DNA of 64,000 nt, from assembly GCA_029721515.1 (NCBI GenBank), contig CM056565.1, positions 10,356,742 through 10,420,741 on the forward strand. The letters run 5' to 3'. Below, piece after piece: positions 12,001 to 22,252 of the stretch (positions are counted from its first letter, which is position 1; each line of letters begins with the position of its first letter). Below the pieces are notes generated by a model, which ran no database searches, was not told the DNA's origin, and saw nothing but the letters and a program-made list of their open reading frames with translations. Source of the DNA: Synanceia verrucosa. Its lineage: Eukaryota; Chordata; Actinopteri; Perciformes; Synanceiidae. Made by a program: the position numbers and the translations under genes.

Positions 12001-13870
12001 CAGCACGAACACGAGCTGATGAGAGACCGCCACCTCGACCAGGTGACCTCACAACACGCCACTTTTTCTGCTTTGTCTCACTTTATCTCTTGTTCGCGCT
12101 ACATCTCTTTGCTTTTTGTTTAGTCTTGTTTTTTTTTATTTTCATCTCAAACTGTTTCTCACTGTTCGTGCAGTTGATGATGTCAGCCATGTATGCCATA
12201 TGTAAAGTGAAGAGTGTTGACTTGCGCTTTAAGACCATCGTCACGGCTTACAAGAACATGCCCAACACAAACCAGGAGGTGATGCCTTTTAATGCTGAGA
12301 ACACTTATCACCCTTTTTGCTCTTGTAATCACACTGTTCAGTTATTATTTTTTTTTTTTTTTGTTTCATGCTGTTTGTCGCAGACCTTTAAGCACGTCTT
12401 GATCTCTGAAGGCCACTACGACTCCATCATTGTCTTTTACAATCAAGTGTTCATGCAGAGGCTGAAAACCAACATCCTGCAGTATGCATCTACCAGGGTG
12501 AGATGGCTTCTCCACGTAGGACCTGCAGTTTGATTTTAAAAGACACACACACACACAGATGTGTTCACTACACCCTCTCATTTTTGCTGCTTTTGTTTCT
12601 GTAGCCGCCCACCCTCTCTCCAATCCCACCAATACCATGCAGCCCCTACAAGTTCCACAACTCTCCTCTGCGTGTTCCTGGGAGCAACAACGTGTACATC
12701 TCCCCTATGAAGAGCCCACGCATGTCGCCAGGCATCATGACTCCTCGCTCCAGGTGAGTCCATGGCAGATTGTCATGCTTTTTAGGACACTTTAACTCTT
12801 TGAGTGCCACTGATATATTTCAACATCATTTAAAATCCGACTCTTGAGTGCCATTGACATAATAATACATCAGAGTGGTTTTTCGGCAGCGGGTCACCGA
12901 TCATGGTCTCCCGCAGCCTGTGAATAATTTTGAGGCTTCTGGGAGATGAAATCGGAGCATAAAGAGACGGTATAGGCCACAGACAAATTCTGGACAAAAA
13001 GTGGTGATTTTGGTGATAGTGGCCTCTGCTCTCTCTCTGATAAAACAAGAATGAAGCAAGGTAAAAACATTTTTTTTTTCATGATGAAATAGAGAGTCTC
13101 TTCTTTGAGCTGTTCAGTGTTTTCAGCAACATGGTACAAAATATTCTGTGGGTCTAGAAATATGACTCAAAATGGGCAGAAACACTGTCTGTTTTATAAA
13201 ACGGCTGGCACTCAAAGAGTTCAATCGATGGTTATAAAATGATGATCCTTTATATCAAAGCACAGATTTCCTCATCTGTGTTTTTTGGCCTTTTACAGGA
13301 TGCTGGTATCAATCGGTGAATCTTTCGGGGTACGAGCCTCTTTTCGTTGTTGTATATTAAAGGATAATCTGCAATTTTTTTTTTTCTCCGTCACTCACTC
13401 TGTCATCTCTGTTTCCTTTTCATGAGCAGCTATCTAATCGGTTCCAGAAGATCAACCAGATGGTGAACAGCAGCGATCGCTCCTTTAAGAGGACTCTGGA
13501 CGTCGGCTCCACTCTGAAGCCTCCGAAGCCTCTGAAGAGGTTACGGTTCGATGTGGACGGGCAGGACGAAGCCGATGGCAGGTTGGTGACAAATAGTGTT
13601 GTTTTCGCCGTAGCATACCGGCACACTGAAGTCAAAAATTCCTCTCACTTTATTTTAATTTACAGCAAATCTGGGGGTGATTCCACACTGATACAGAAGC
13701 TTGCAGAGATGAGTAAGTAAAAACTGCTTTATTTATGAAGTTACACTTTTGATAATCACATTTCATCATGTCGGCTCCTCTCAACATGCTGTTTGTTTCA
13801 TGCAGGCTCCACTCGGAGTCGTATGCAGGAGCAGAAGATGAAGGAGGACGCAGAATCAAGGAAGGAGTGA
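1..13870 (+). CDS. rb1: Retinoblastoma protein, 3' portion (human exons 7-27 equivalents); 5' end outside window
   Basis: Pocket protein that binds E2F/DP and represses S-phase genes in the nucleus; inactivated by CDK phosphorylation. Exons read: 1-21 (tail of an exon), 120-169, 389-499, 840-985, 1093-1170, 1828-1937, 2042-2116, 2494-2581, 2684-2800, 2894-2950, 3271-3302, 3408-3484, 3641-3861, 10360-10475, 10823-10977, 11897-12042, 12174-12278, 12384-12497, 12605-12753, 13299-13329, 13430-13581, 13666-13712, 13806-13870 (TGA). Phases agree throughout. Diagnostic strings are LQMEDDLVISFQL, LLACALEVVMATY, FDFYKVIESFIKAE and IIWTLFQHTLQ (pocket A/B), RLKTNILQYAST, and the cyclin-docking/NLS motif KPLKRLRFD. 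CDK sites are kept: ERTPKK, PPQTPI, PCSPYKFHNSPLR, MTPRSR. Before pocket-A residues FPWIL there is a Gly-rich stretch (YNHGGGDP) unlike human. The first two short exons diverge more from human than the rest, so their exact ends are less certain. Confidence 0.97.
4339..5331 (-). CDS. Class A GPCR, P2Y/lysophospholipid-receptor type, exact subtype unassigned
   Basis: Intronless 330-residue seven-transmembrane receptor. The N-terminus carries N-glycosylation motifs (NMT, NCT). TM1 contains GLATNS, TM2 has SVADLFFVISLPLRIYYY, TM3 ends in the DRY motif (VDRYFAVVHP), TM6 has CFVPYHINLL and TM7 has NCCLNPLIYYF (NPxxY). The conserved disulphide is available between the Cys of AYCHL and the Cys of QPCLLD in extracellular loop 2. 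The C-terminal tail is short and Gly/Ser-rich. The SLPLRIYYY and LKY...FFLVCI wording resembles the P2RY10/GPR174 lysophosphatidylserine group, but P2Y-like alternatives cannot be excluded by eye. It lies in the same rb1 intron and orientation as lpar6, about 2.9 kb downstream of it, so an old tandem or dispersed duplication is plausible. Confidence 0.87.
   Translation of the reverse strand: MEAWNMTDLPSKPLSPLSNCTVDTSYRFTFYQVSYSVIFLLGLATNSLALRRLCLSPCTMNSTAIYMVSLSVADLFFVISLPLRIYYYHQKARAWSSQTADPSRWTPGVAYCHLTFTLKYISLYGGIFFLVCIAVDRYFAVVHPLASTLRRLRVAQLVSGGIWCLVLGLSISLPLLRSAAARQHQPCLLDPSLQRHRTIILAALGLVLGSFLLPTVVLLCSYCRVLSVLRQLRHRSCSQRRSRRHTLTIIYWVLGIFLLCFVPYHINLLGYTLTHVGLLHHCGLAKVTKAVHPVVLSLASSNCCLNPLIYYFSSSLVHREAPGSGGSGSQ
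8238..9308 (-). CDS. lpar6: Lysophosphatidic acid receptor 6
   Basis: Intronless 356-residue class A GPCR for lysophosphatidic acid at the plasma membrane; family members couple mainly through G12/13. The N-terminus has several N-x-T/S sites. TM1 starts near residue 23. TM2 contains NLVVSDSLFVLSLPFRI, TM3 ends SVDRFLAIVHPFRSQ (DRF variant of DRY), TM6 has CFCFIPYNVNLMFYALVR and TM7 ends TNCCFDPVVYYF. The DPxxY in place of NPxxY is typical of the LPAR4/LPAR6 branch. The position also supports the call: human LPAR6 lies antisense within RB1 intron 17, and this gene lies antisense in the equivalent fish intron. The start ATG is preceded by no long in-frame extension. A second paralogue elsewhere in the genome (a/b copies) cannot be judged here. 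Confidence 0.92.
   Translation of the reverse strand: MYNTTITYNVTHYCNKSDDFKYPLYSCVFSLVFVVGLLFNLVAVYIFGCTLKLRNETTTYMINLVVSDSLFVLSLPFRIVYFIEREWMFGSVLCKISVALFYTNMYGSILFLTCISVDRFLAIVHPFRSQAIRTKRNAKLACCMVWVMVLSGSIPTGFLLDTTSPKNVNSSSHYCFENYSRKQWKAELSKVVVFIETVGFIIPLLLNVFCSIMVLRTLRRPQTLSRGGFINKKKILRMIVVHLLIFCFCFIPYNVNLMFYALVRSNILKGCDAEDVVRTIYPIALCLAVTNCCFDPVVYYFTSETIQSSIKRKSTVWHNGARLFERLQMDSTQSSPSMTLKLGTLRSRVFDSESTV
11131..11495 (-). repeat. tRNA-headed SINE, near full-length copy (copy 1), rb1 intron 19
   Basis: Read on the minus strand, it starts with a tRNA-like head with an A-box-like TAGTGGTTAGCACTG and a B box GGTT(C/T)GATTCCC. It continues through a conserved body and ends in (GGAT)n repeats. 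The flanks show a short possible target duplication, AGATTAT on the left and AGATTAAT on the right. Four more copies occur in this window. Without a library search, the family name is not assigned. Confidence 0.8.
11869..11888. repeat. (GT)n microsatellite just upstream of an rb1 exon
   Basis: This is a run of about ten GT units ending a few bases before the splice acceptor of the exon that begins at 11897. It replaces part of the usual polypyrimidine tract. Confidence 0.9.
12796..13220. mobile_element. Short TTAA-flanked inverted-repeat element (piggyBac-like MITE), copy 1, rb1 intron 23
   Basis: This is a 425-bp element with matching ends: CTCTTTGAGTGCCA on the left and its complement TGGCACTCAAAGAG on the right. 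TTAA precedes the left end and a degenerate TTCA follows the right end. TTAA targets and CYCTTTG-type termini are features of piggyBac-superfamily elements. There is no transposase. A second copy, lacking a recognisable right end, is at 55105-55517. Confidence 0.7.
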
Positions 13871-16532
13871 ATAGAATACCTACTGAAGCGACCTGCACTG
13901 TTTATCACAACGTAAACTTTTTTTTTTGTTCACACACAAAGTGGGACTTGAGTTTCTCTGTATATTTAGTGTTGGATTTTAGTTTGTATTTAACTTTGAG
14001 GAGAGGTATGTGACTAAAGAGGACTTCCTCCTCTCTTTTTGTTGTTGATGCTTTAACTGACTGTTTTAACTGAATGATGATCTGCATCATTGAATTTGAT
14101 TTGAATTTGGAATTGTCAAAGATTTAGTACGTTTGATTTTAAGAGTGTTGTTAATTTGTGGGTGTTAAAGAAATCATTGTATCCGCTCTCATGGATGTTC
14201 TCCATTGTCAAGAGCGTTGTTGAGAGACGTCTTGTTAAATAATTGGATGAGTTTCTCAGCCCTCAGGACTTTGTGTTGATCTTTTTTTAAGTTTTTAGAT
14301 TTCGAATGTGTCAATCATGATACAACGTTTCAGTTGATGAATCATGATCACTATTCACAGAAAGGATTAAATGCTAGCTTGGGAGGGAAATCTAAGTCTT
14401 TCCACGCGTCAGTTTTGCTTTTAAAGTTTTACTCTGGAACATCTTGGAAAGGTTTAGGTGAGAAACAGAAATATCAAAGAAAATACATGACAGGTAGTGT
14501 AGTAACCTTTTACTTTTGAGTGGTAAAAAATATGCAACATCCATACAAACACCTATTGTGTTTCAGTTTCATTTTCGACACATAACTTGTTTCAAAACAA
14601 GATAGTTTGGATAGTTTAAAAAAATTGAAACGATCCACGTTCTGGGGAGTTCTGAGGAAACAGATTGCAGCCATGAATGAACACCACATAGAGCATTAAT
14701 ATGTGGATTTCTCAAAGTAAAGAAAAATATATTGCTAGAAATGAGAAGAGTTTTAAATTAAATTGTGTTCATATTGTACTTAATTGAAGTAGTTCCTTGA
14801 AAATAGTAAATTTTTTCTTTTGAAAGTATGATTTTGTGTCTGTATTTGTTTGCCTTGATGTCACTACATGCAGCTATTGTCCTCTATTGGCTTCTTTTTC
14901 TATTCTATTGCTTTTTTTGCTTTTAGACAGGGTTTTTGTTAAACACTTTGTTATACTGATAGGTTTTGTTTGTCGTTTTCTCTTGACAAAATACTATATA
15001 GATGCTTTTCTGGACAAATTCACGTCCCTGTTTCCAGTCTCCAGGCTAAGATCACTTTGAGATCAATCATTATTTTGCCCAGATAAATGACAGTCTAGAC
15101 AATCTCCTCTTTATGTTTTTATCACTGAATAGTCCCGCACTGATAACAAACCACCAGCAGCCACAGCAGTCCTTTTCCTCCCTCTGCTGTGCAAAAATAT
15201 GCTTGAAAGAGTCAGCAGCCACTCAGGCTTCACTTCATGACAAACCTGCCACTGTCATTTACTCTTGAGTCACATGATGACACACTTTTTTTTTTAAGAA
15301 CCTACTAATCACTGATAATGGCAGGAGATAGGTTCTAAAGAAAATGTATTGGAGCACCATCCAGTGTAAGGTGTTTGCTATTGCTGCCCTAAATTAACAG
15401 TACTCAGTTTAGCAATCCTTAACGCTTAAATATAGTTATTGTTGTTACCCATAAATTATCAAATTTACTGTTTTACAAAAATAGCAAATCACATTATTAT
15501 TATTTTTTTGACTGAGATGCCAAATTGAAGTTATTTCCTGTCATTCCTGAAGAGAAAAATGTGTTTTAGTGGTTGTTTGTTATTGATTGATAATTGATTA
15601 ATTTTGACTTCTCAGAGAAGTCCAGTGTTCTGGCTCAACTTTGGTCTAAAAAGGTGAATTCAGTTTAAATTCCTCACTCCTGTTCAAAATGATGAAATGT
15701 AGGGAACTGAGTGAGAAAGAAAGAGTCTGAATTAAAGCTCTGAAATGATGCTGAGGCTCTGAGACAAATACAGCAGGTGCTCTTATACATTTATTAAGCA
15801 ATCAATTAAAAAAGTATCACATTCTTTTTGCATGAAAAATGACTTAATTATTTGGCAGGTATTTTTCTGTGTTGATTACTTGGCTAATCTTTTCGGCTGC
15901 ACTTGTATATTTTGTGGTGTGTGTATAAAAATCCTAAATTGTAAAGCGTGTTGTAAAAGTAGGATTTTAGTAATTGTGCTTCCTTAGAGAGAACTGCATG
16001 AGGAAGACAGTCGTGAAACTAATCAGTTCATCTTTTCCTTGAAGCTCCTTGTTTTCACCCTGCTGTGAACTCCCTCCACCTCCTCTGGGGGAAACGATGA
16101 CAGCTGCTGCCTGCTCAGTAACAGCTACCTTAATTGTGCCATGGCAGTGTTTCCAATGGTGAGATGAGAGTTAATTCCTGTTTGAACACAGATACAGTTT
16201 GGATTGGGCCCAGCCAAGCGAGAAACACTTTGAACTGGGTATGTTTTAATTGGTCTTGGCCCATAGGGGACGGCAGTGTGTTATTGAGTTTGTGGGCTCT
16301 GATTCCATGCAGTCAGCCGGTAGAACACATGATCGCTGGACACCAAAGTGCTCACTTCTCTTATTGGAGCTGCTTGTGCAGTCTATTGATCTCTTTCACC
16401 TTCATCTCTGAAGCTCAAAATAGCTAGCAAAATTTTTCATTCATGTCTCCAGAGACTGAGCTTGTGCTCTCGCTTTAGGATCTTGGATCAAAATTTGTCC
16501 TGTTTTTTTTTTTTTTTTTTTTTTCGTCAGGG
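13871..16532. other. rb1 3' UTR and rb1-trpc2 spacer
   Basis: The stretch is AT-rich, and I found no coding exon or recognised mobile element in it. No AATAAA was noticed after the rb1 stop. ATTAAA variants occur near 14364 and 14757 and could serve as polyadenylation signals. The right end (16502-16530) is a T-run followed by CAG, which looks like a splice acceptor just before the trpc2 start codon. An upstream non-coding trpc2 exon is therefore possible. Confidence 0.6.
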
Positions 16533-19500
16533 ATGGAAAACCTCACGGTAAGCAGAGTTTTATTCAGACGTGGCTTGTTTTATCGTGTCTTCAGTCATGC
16601 ACTCATTGCGTATCTTACATATTGTATGTGGTTTCATTTTCTCATAAAATCATAACATTATCAAGGCTTTAAGTTCCTCTCATGAAGTTAAATTGTAAGT
16701 TCTCCACAATACAATAACCAAAATTTTAGAAAAAAGTGTGAGTGGACAGCTAATACTGTTGAATATCCCATCCTGTCATTCAGCCAGAACAATGGCGCGA
16801 AATTATGAACAGAAAGATGCGGTTCCCTCCGGAGCTCATTGGTGCCATTCAGGAGGGGAAAATGGAGCTGCTGTGTGGGCTGCTGAAGACCGGCGATGGC
16901 ATCATCCGCCAGCTGGACGAGTCAGAGGACCGCCAGTGGAGGGAGGCACTCAATCTCTCCATCCGCCTCGGTAACGAGAGCTGCATGGACGCCCTCCTGC
17001 AGGGGGTCAAGTTTGACTTCCGGCAGATCCATGAGGCCCTGCTCGTCGCTGTAGACACCAACCAGCCCAGAGTGGTGAAGCGCTTGCTGGACCGCCTGGA
17101 CCAGGAGAAAGGCAACAAGATGGACGTACGCTCCTTCTCTCAGGCCATCTTTGACCACTCTATTGACAACTCCCAGTTTGCCCCAGGCGTGACTCCTCTG
17201 ACCTTAGCCTGCCAGAAAGACCTGTATGATATAGTCACCATGCTCACTGAGAAAGGTCACATCATCCCGTGGCCACATAAGATATCCTGCGCCTGTCTGG
17301 AGTGTCGTAACGGCCGGCAGTACGACCTGCTCAAGTTCTCCTTGTCTCGCATCAACACCTACCGTGGCATCGCCAGCCGTGCCTACCTGTCCATCACCTC
17401 TGACGACGCCATGCTCCAGGCTTTCAGTCTCAGCAAAGAGCTCCGCAAGCTCTCACAAAAAGAGCCAGAGTTTAAGGTGTGGTGAAATCCGGACACATGC
17501 CTTCTCACTGTTCACTTTGTCTGTGCTGTTCCTTGACTCTGCCGTGGCGTTTCTCTCCCTGCAGCCACAGTACTTGGCTCTGGAGGAGCTTTGTCAGGAG
17601 TTTGCCGTGGAGTTACTGGGCATGTGTCGCAACCAGAGCGAGGTCACCACCATCCTGAACAGCTGTGGGGACGAGGGCCAGGACTCCTTAGAGCAGCAGG
17701 CCTTTGAGGAGGGAATCCCCAACCTGTCACGCCTGCGGCTCGCTGTCAACTACAACCAGAAGCAGGTAGCTGGATGCAGATGCTGCTGTCATTAAAGATG
17801 TGTAAAAGAAGACATGTAGGTAATCCATAATTTTGACTTTCCCTCTGTGTGTGTGTTTGGTTTTGTGCAGTTTGTGGCCCACCCAATATGCCAGCAGGTG
17901 CTGTCATCCATCTGGTGTGGGAACCTGGCAGGCTGGAGAGGCAGCAGGACGGCCTGGAAGCTGTTTGTCTCTGTGGGGATCTTTCTCACCATGCCCCTCC
18001 TCTGCCTCGTCTACTGGATTGCGCCTAAGTCAAAGGTCATATATCACACGAAAAGTGTCACAAGCTGTTATGATTGACATTCAGTTAGGATGAGCACAGG
18101 TGTGTCTTTGTCATGACTGGTCTTCTGTGCTTCACCAGGTAGGAAAGCTGCTGAAGATTCCTGTGATCAAGTTTCTCCTCCACTCAGCCTCCTATCTGTG
18201 GTTTCTCATCACGCTGCTTGGAGAGTCAATAACGATGGAGATGTATCGAGACAAATTTGCTTCCCGGCAGCAGAACATCCTGCACAGCTCCTTCCATATG
18301 GTGTGGGTGGTTGGTGGGTTGCCTCCCTCTTCTCTGACTGCCTTCTTCTGTGACATATAAATAGGAAAACTGGATGTTCATATCATGCCGCCTCTCGTGT
18401 AGGATTCTTCTGGTATGAGTGCAAGGAAGTTTGGATCGAGGGGCTGCGGAGTTACTTCCTGGACTGGTGGAACTGCTTGGACGTGATGGTACTCAGCATG
18501 TACCTGGCGTCCTTTGCACTGCGTGTGCTCATCATGCTCAAAGGTTACTTCCTCTGCCATGATCACGACGGCACAGAGGAGTGCCTCTACTTCACTCAGA
18601 CTGGTGAGAAAATTATATGATTGTTCTTCCAAAAATAGTTGTCTCGAACGATTTTAGTTTGTGTGAAACTGTCCTGCAGTGCGGGAGGACTGGCACCAGG
18701 AGGACCCCCAGCTGATTGCGGAGGTGCTGTTTGCAGTGACCAGCATGCTGAGCTTCACACGGCTGGCGTACATCCTGCCAGCGCACGAGTCTCTGGGAAC
18801 TCTGCAGATCTCCATAGGGAAGATGATTGATGATATGATGAGGTGAGAGCACTTTTCATATGTTACAGAGAATTCATTGGACATCATAGAGTCAATTATA
18901 ATGTTTTTAAATCTTTTTTTTTAGATTTATGTTCATATTAATGATTATTGGAACAGCCTTCCTCTGTGGCATCAACAATGTCTATGTTCCTTATGTCATC
19001 TCTCCACATCTTGGCAGGTAAGAATAATACAGTATACACACATCACCATTGTTGGTGGGAGTAAATGAGTATGAAAACAGTGTCATTGTGCTCTTCATGC
19101 AGGTTTAATGAGACGTTCCACTTCTTATTCTGGACTATGTTCGGCGTGGCCAATCAGGACTATGTGGACATGCCACAGTATGTGCTGGCAGAGTTCGTAG
19201 GAAGGGTTCTGTACGGCATCTTCACGCTCGTCATTGTCATCGTCCTGCTCAACATGCTCATTGCTATGATCACCAACTCCTTTCAGAAAATTGAGGTGAA
19301 CAGATATTTTATTTTATGACCTGCAGTAAAAGCAGAAGCCAAAGGACTTGCACTCAGGTGCAACATTTTGTCTTTCAGGATGACGCAGACGTTGAGTGGA
19401 AATTCGCCAGGTCAAAGCTGTACCTCAGTTACTTCAGAGAGGGCCTCACCATGCCTGTGCCCTTCAACATCATCCCCTCACCCAAAGCTGTCTTTTACAT

Positions 19501-21199
19501 CTTAAGGTGAACTCTAAAAACACTCTCACCTGCAAAGACATCTCACTGTGTATCTATATCAATATTTATTCATCTTTAATTCTGTATCTAGGGGTATATT
19601 CAGACGAATCTGCTGCTGCCTCACCTGTAATTCAGCAGAGAAATATCCCCCTATAGCCTCTGTGGTAAGTGTTTAATGCTCACAGTGGCTGTAGTGGAAA
19701 ATAATACTCTTCTATATTCTCCTTTGCTGAACACTGTGTGCTGAAATGTGTGATGTTATGTGTTTTAAGACCAAAGGAGCTAAAGACAGCCAGTTACCTT
19801 ACCGGCAGCAAGTGATCAGAGCCCTGGTGCAGCGCTACATTGAGTCAGCACGCAGGGAGTTTGAGGAGACCAAAAGGAAAGGTAACCACACACATTGACA
19901 CATAACGCACATAATGCATTAAAAAGTCCTGTTAGCTCACAGTCCTACAACACATGTTAACATTATGACCATAGTGCTTGTTGAAATATTGGTAATTATA
20001 TTAGAATGAGAATTAGTTCATCACACATTTGTATTGAGGCAGAACTACTAATGAAAGTGCTGGTAATTATGAGTCAATATTTAAAAAATGACAAATAATT
20101 TGCCAAAGTTATGGAACAATCAAAATTTTGACTCATCAATTTTTTATGTGCTGAATTTGGTGAATACATTTTAACTTAATTGTGAACCAAAATGGTCGAT
20201 GACTCAACTCAAAATCTGCTCAACTCATTTTATTATTATTAGGACCACGTCCTGGTGGTGACTGGATCAGTCAGGGATGTCTTGGTGTATATCCATTGTT
20301 ATGTAATAAACCTGTTAAATCTTTAAAAATAATAATAAAAAAAAAAAGCTCACAGTCCTGTCCTTTTGCTTGTGCTTCCTTCAGATATCGGAAATCGGAT
20401 CACTTTGTTGACCAAAACGGTCTGCAGGATGCACAGTGATATGAAAGTGTTCCAGCAGCTTCTGATGGATGACGGACACACTACCAGCGACTCATTGGCC
20501 AAGGATGGCTCCTCCTTTCTGGGGAAATACATCATCGGTGCCAAGAACAATTTCAGAGGTTTTAACAGCAGACTAGATGACCAAAGTTCATCACCTAAGG
20601 TGACAGTGCACCATAGAGAGGAAGGCGTGGATAAAGCAAAGGTTGAGTCAGATTCAAAACAGGAGTCAGACACACAAATGAATAAGACAACAGACTGTGA
20701 TGTGGTGAAAATGGAGGAAGGCAGAGCTAAAGTAGAGCTGGGAGATAAGGAGGAAAGTGAGAAAAAGGAGAAGGTGGAAGCAGACAAGGATGAGGTTAAA
20801 GAGGAGGTGGCAGGAGGGATGGGTTCTGAGGCCGCACAGGATGAGGTGGGGAAAAGAAGAGGAGGACAGATTGAAACAGGGGTGAAAGTGGGTGAAAAGC
20901 ACACAGAGACGAGCCCTGAACAGGCTGAAAGCGTCAAGGTGAACAGCGAAACAACGAGAATTATAAAGAAATTCAAAGACACTGAGCTGCAAGAGAAAAA
21001 AGTGGAGGCAAAATGGATGATGGGTAAAAATTCTGAGCATAATGTTGCAGAGAAATGTGCTGTCAGGGAGAACAACGTGAAACTCGGAGCCAAGAAAGCG
21101 ATTCCCTCTCCAACAGGCAGCAGCAGCAGCTCTCAGGATACAGGCTTTGGCTCCCAGGAAGGTGACGGGTCGATTGACGGGACGCTAGTGACACCGTAA
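16533..21199 (+). CDS. trpc2: Short transient receptor potential channel 2
   Basis: DAG-gated, calcium-permeable TRPC channel; in vertebrates it is the transduction channel of vomeronasal-type (microvillous) chemosensory neurons. It is lost in humans but kept in fish. Exons: 16533-16547, 16784-17476, 17565-17765, 17871-18035, 18139-18313, 18403-18603, 18680-18842, 18925-19017, 19103-19295, 19379-19506, 19592-19664, 19770-19881, 20385-21199; together 1008 residues with consistent phases. The first coding exon is only 15 nt (MENLT). An N-terminal ankyrin region is followed by six membrane segments. The pore signature is NETFHFLFWTMFG (LFW near residue 577) and the TRP box is EWKFAR (about 639-644). 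The last exon encodes a roughly 270-residue tail rich in Lys and Glu with no recognised fold. Donor GTCATA after exon 4 is weak. Confidence 0.95.
19947..20346 (+). mobile_element. Retroposed sequence with poly-A tail, trpc2 intron 12
   Basis: This 400-bp insert is flanked by a perfect 13-bp duplication, AGCTCACAGTCCT, at 19934-19946 and 20347-20359. It contains AATAAA at 20305-20310 and ends about 20 nt later in an A-rich tail. That is the layout of an mRNA 3' end inserted by LINE machinery. No open reading frame is apparent, so it is probably a 3'-UTR piece of an unidentified transcript or the 3' end of a LINE. Confidence 0.7.
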
Positions 21200-21520
21200 C
21201 CACAGTGATGTCCCATTTAAAATGACTTTTTCACCATTTGTCAGTAATATCTGATCCAAATATGGGGAAAATAGTTTTGCATACAGTGGCTGTAAAACAG
21301 CATTGCCACTGATATACTTTGTTTTTTGTACAGATTAAACAAACACGAGGCATAAAGCGCTAATTTATGAACTTTAGAGGTGCTGTTTGGTGTATTTTAT
21401 TACAGCAATCTTCTCATCTAGCTTCAATGTGAGTATTTCCCAAATTTCCTTTCATTCTTTTCACGGACTCTGGGAGAAACTTTTCATGTTGTGTAGCCAA
21501 TCAGTGTGAAGAAACCTGTA

Positions 21521-21827
21521 TCCATCCATTTTCTACCGCTTATCTTGCACAGGGTCGCGGGGGGCTAGAGCCTATCCCAGCTGTCTTAGTCGCCACTTCC
21601 TTGCAGGGCACAAACACACAACCTACGGTCAATTTAAATTAGCCAGTTAACCTAATCCCCATGCATGTTTTTGGATGGTGGGAGGAAGCCAGAGTACCCG
21701 GAGAGAACCCACGCAGACACGGGGAGAACATGCAAACTCCACACAGAAAGGCCTTGGGCTGGGAATCGAACCAGATACCTTCTTGCTGTGAGGCAACAGT
21801 GCTAACCACTACAGCACCGTGCCGCCC
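21521..21827 (-). repeat. tRNA-headed SINE (copy 2)
   Basis: This is the same family and orientation as copy 1. It keeps the tRNA-like head (complement of the 21760-21827 part, with B box GGTTCGATTCCC) and the terminal GGAT-rich tail. The middle is shortened relative to copy 1. Confidence 0.8.
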
Positions 21828-22252
21828 GTAGCTTTCTCCATAACTTAAGCTATTTTTTCTATAATCTCCAGTCCTCTGAATATATCAGATAGAGGCACAG
21901 ATCTGTGTACTCAGTGTACATCTTAAATTCAGTGTGTACCTGTGCACCTTGATCATAAAGGGTAGTAAAACAGGTTTAGAGTACCTTAGTACCTTACAAT
22001 AAGAAAATACACGAATTACGCCAATCTGGGTAGTAACCACTTAAATCAGGCAGGCAACTATGGAAGTAAACTGGATTTTTAAAGTGCCCAAACACCAAAA
22101 ACATCCCAGCCTCTCGCTTCAGGACTCACTTCAAAGCTTCTCGCCAAAAAATACATCCAGTCTACAGGAGAAAGATGGGAGTGAGGAAAGCAGCACACCA
22201 CCGTCATCTCTGCCTCATGTCTCATTCATGTCAGAAAAAAACTAGTTTTCAT

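Noticed and set aside
20350..21093. 247-codon minus-strand open frame, Ser/Phe-rich
   Set aside because: It is the complement of the Lys/Glu-rich trpc2 last exon; the composition is explained by that exon.
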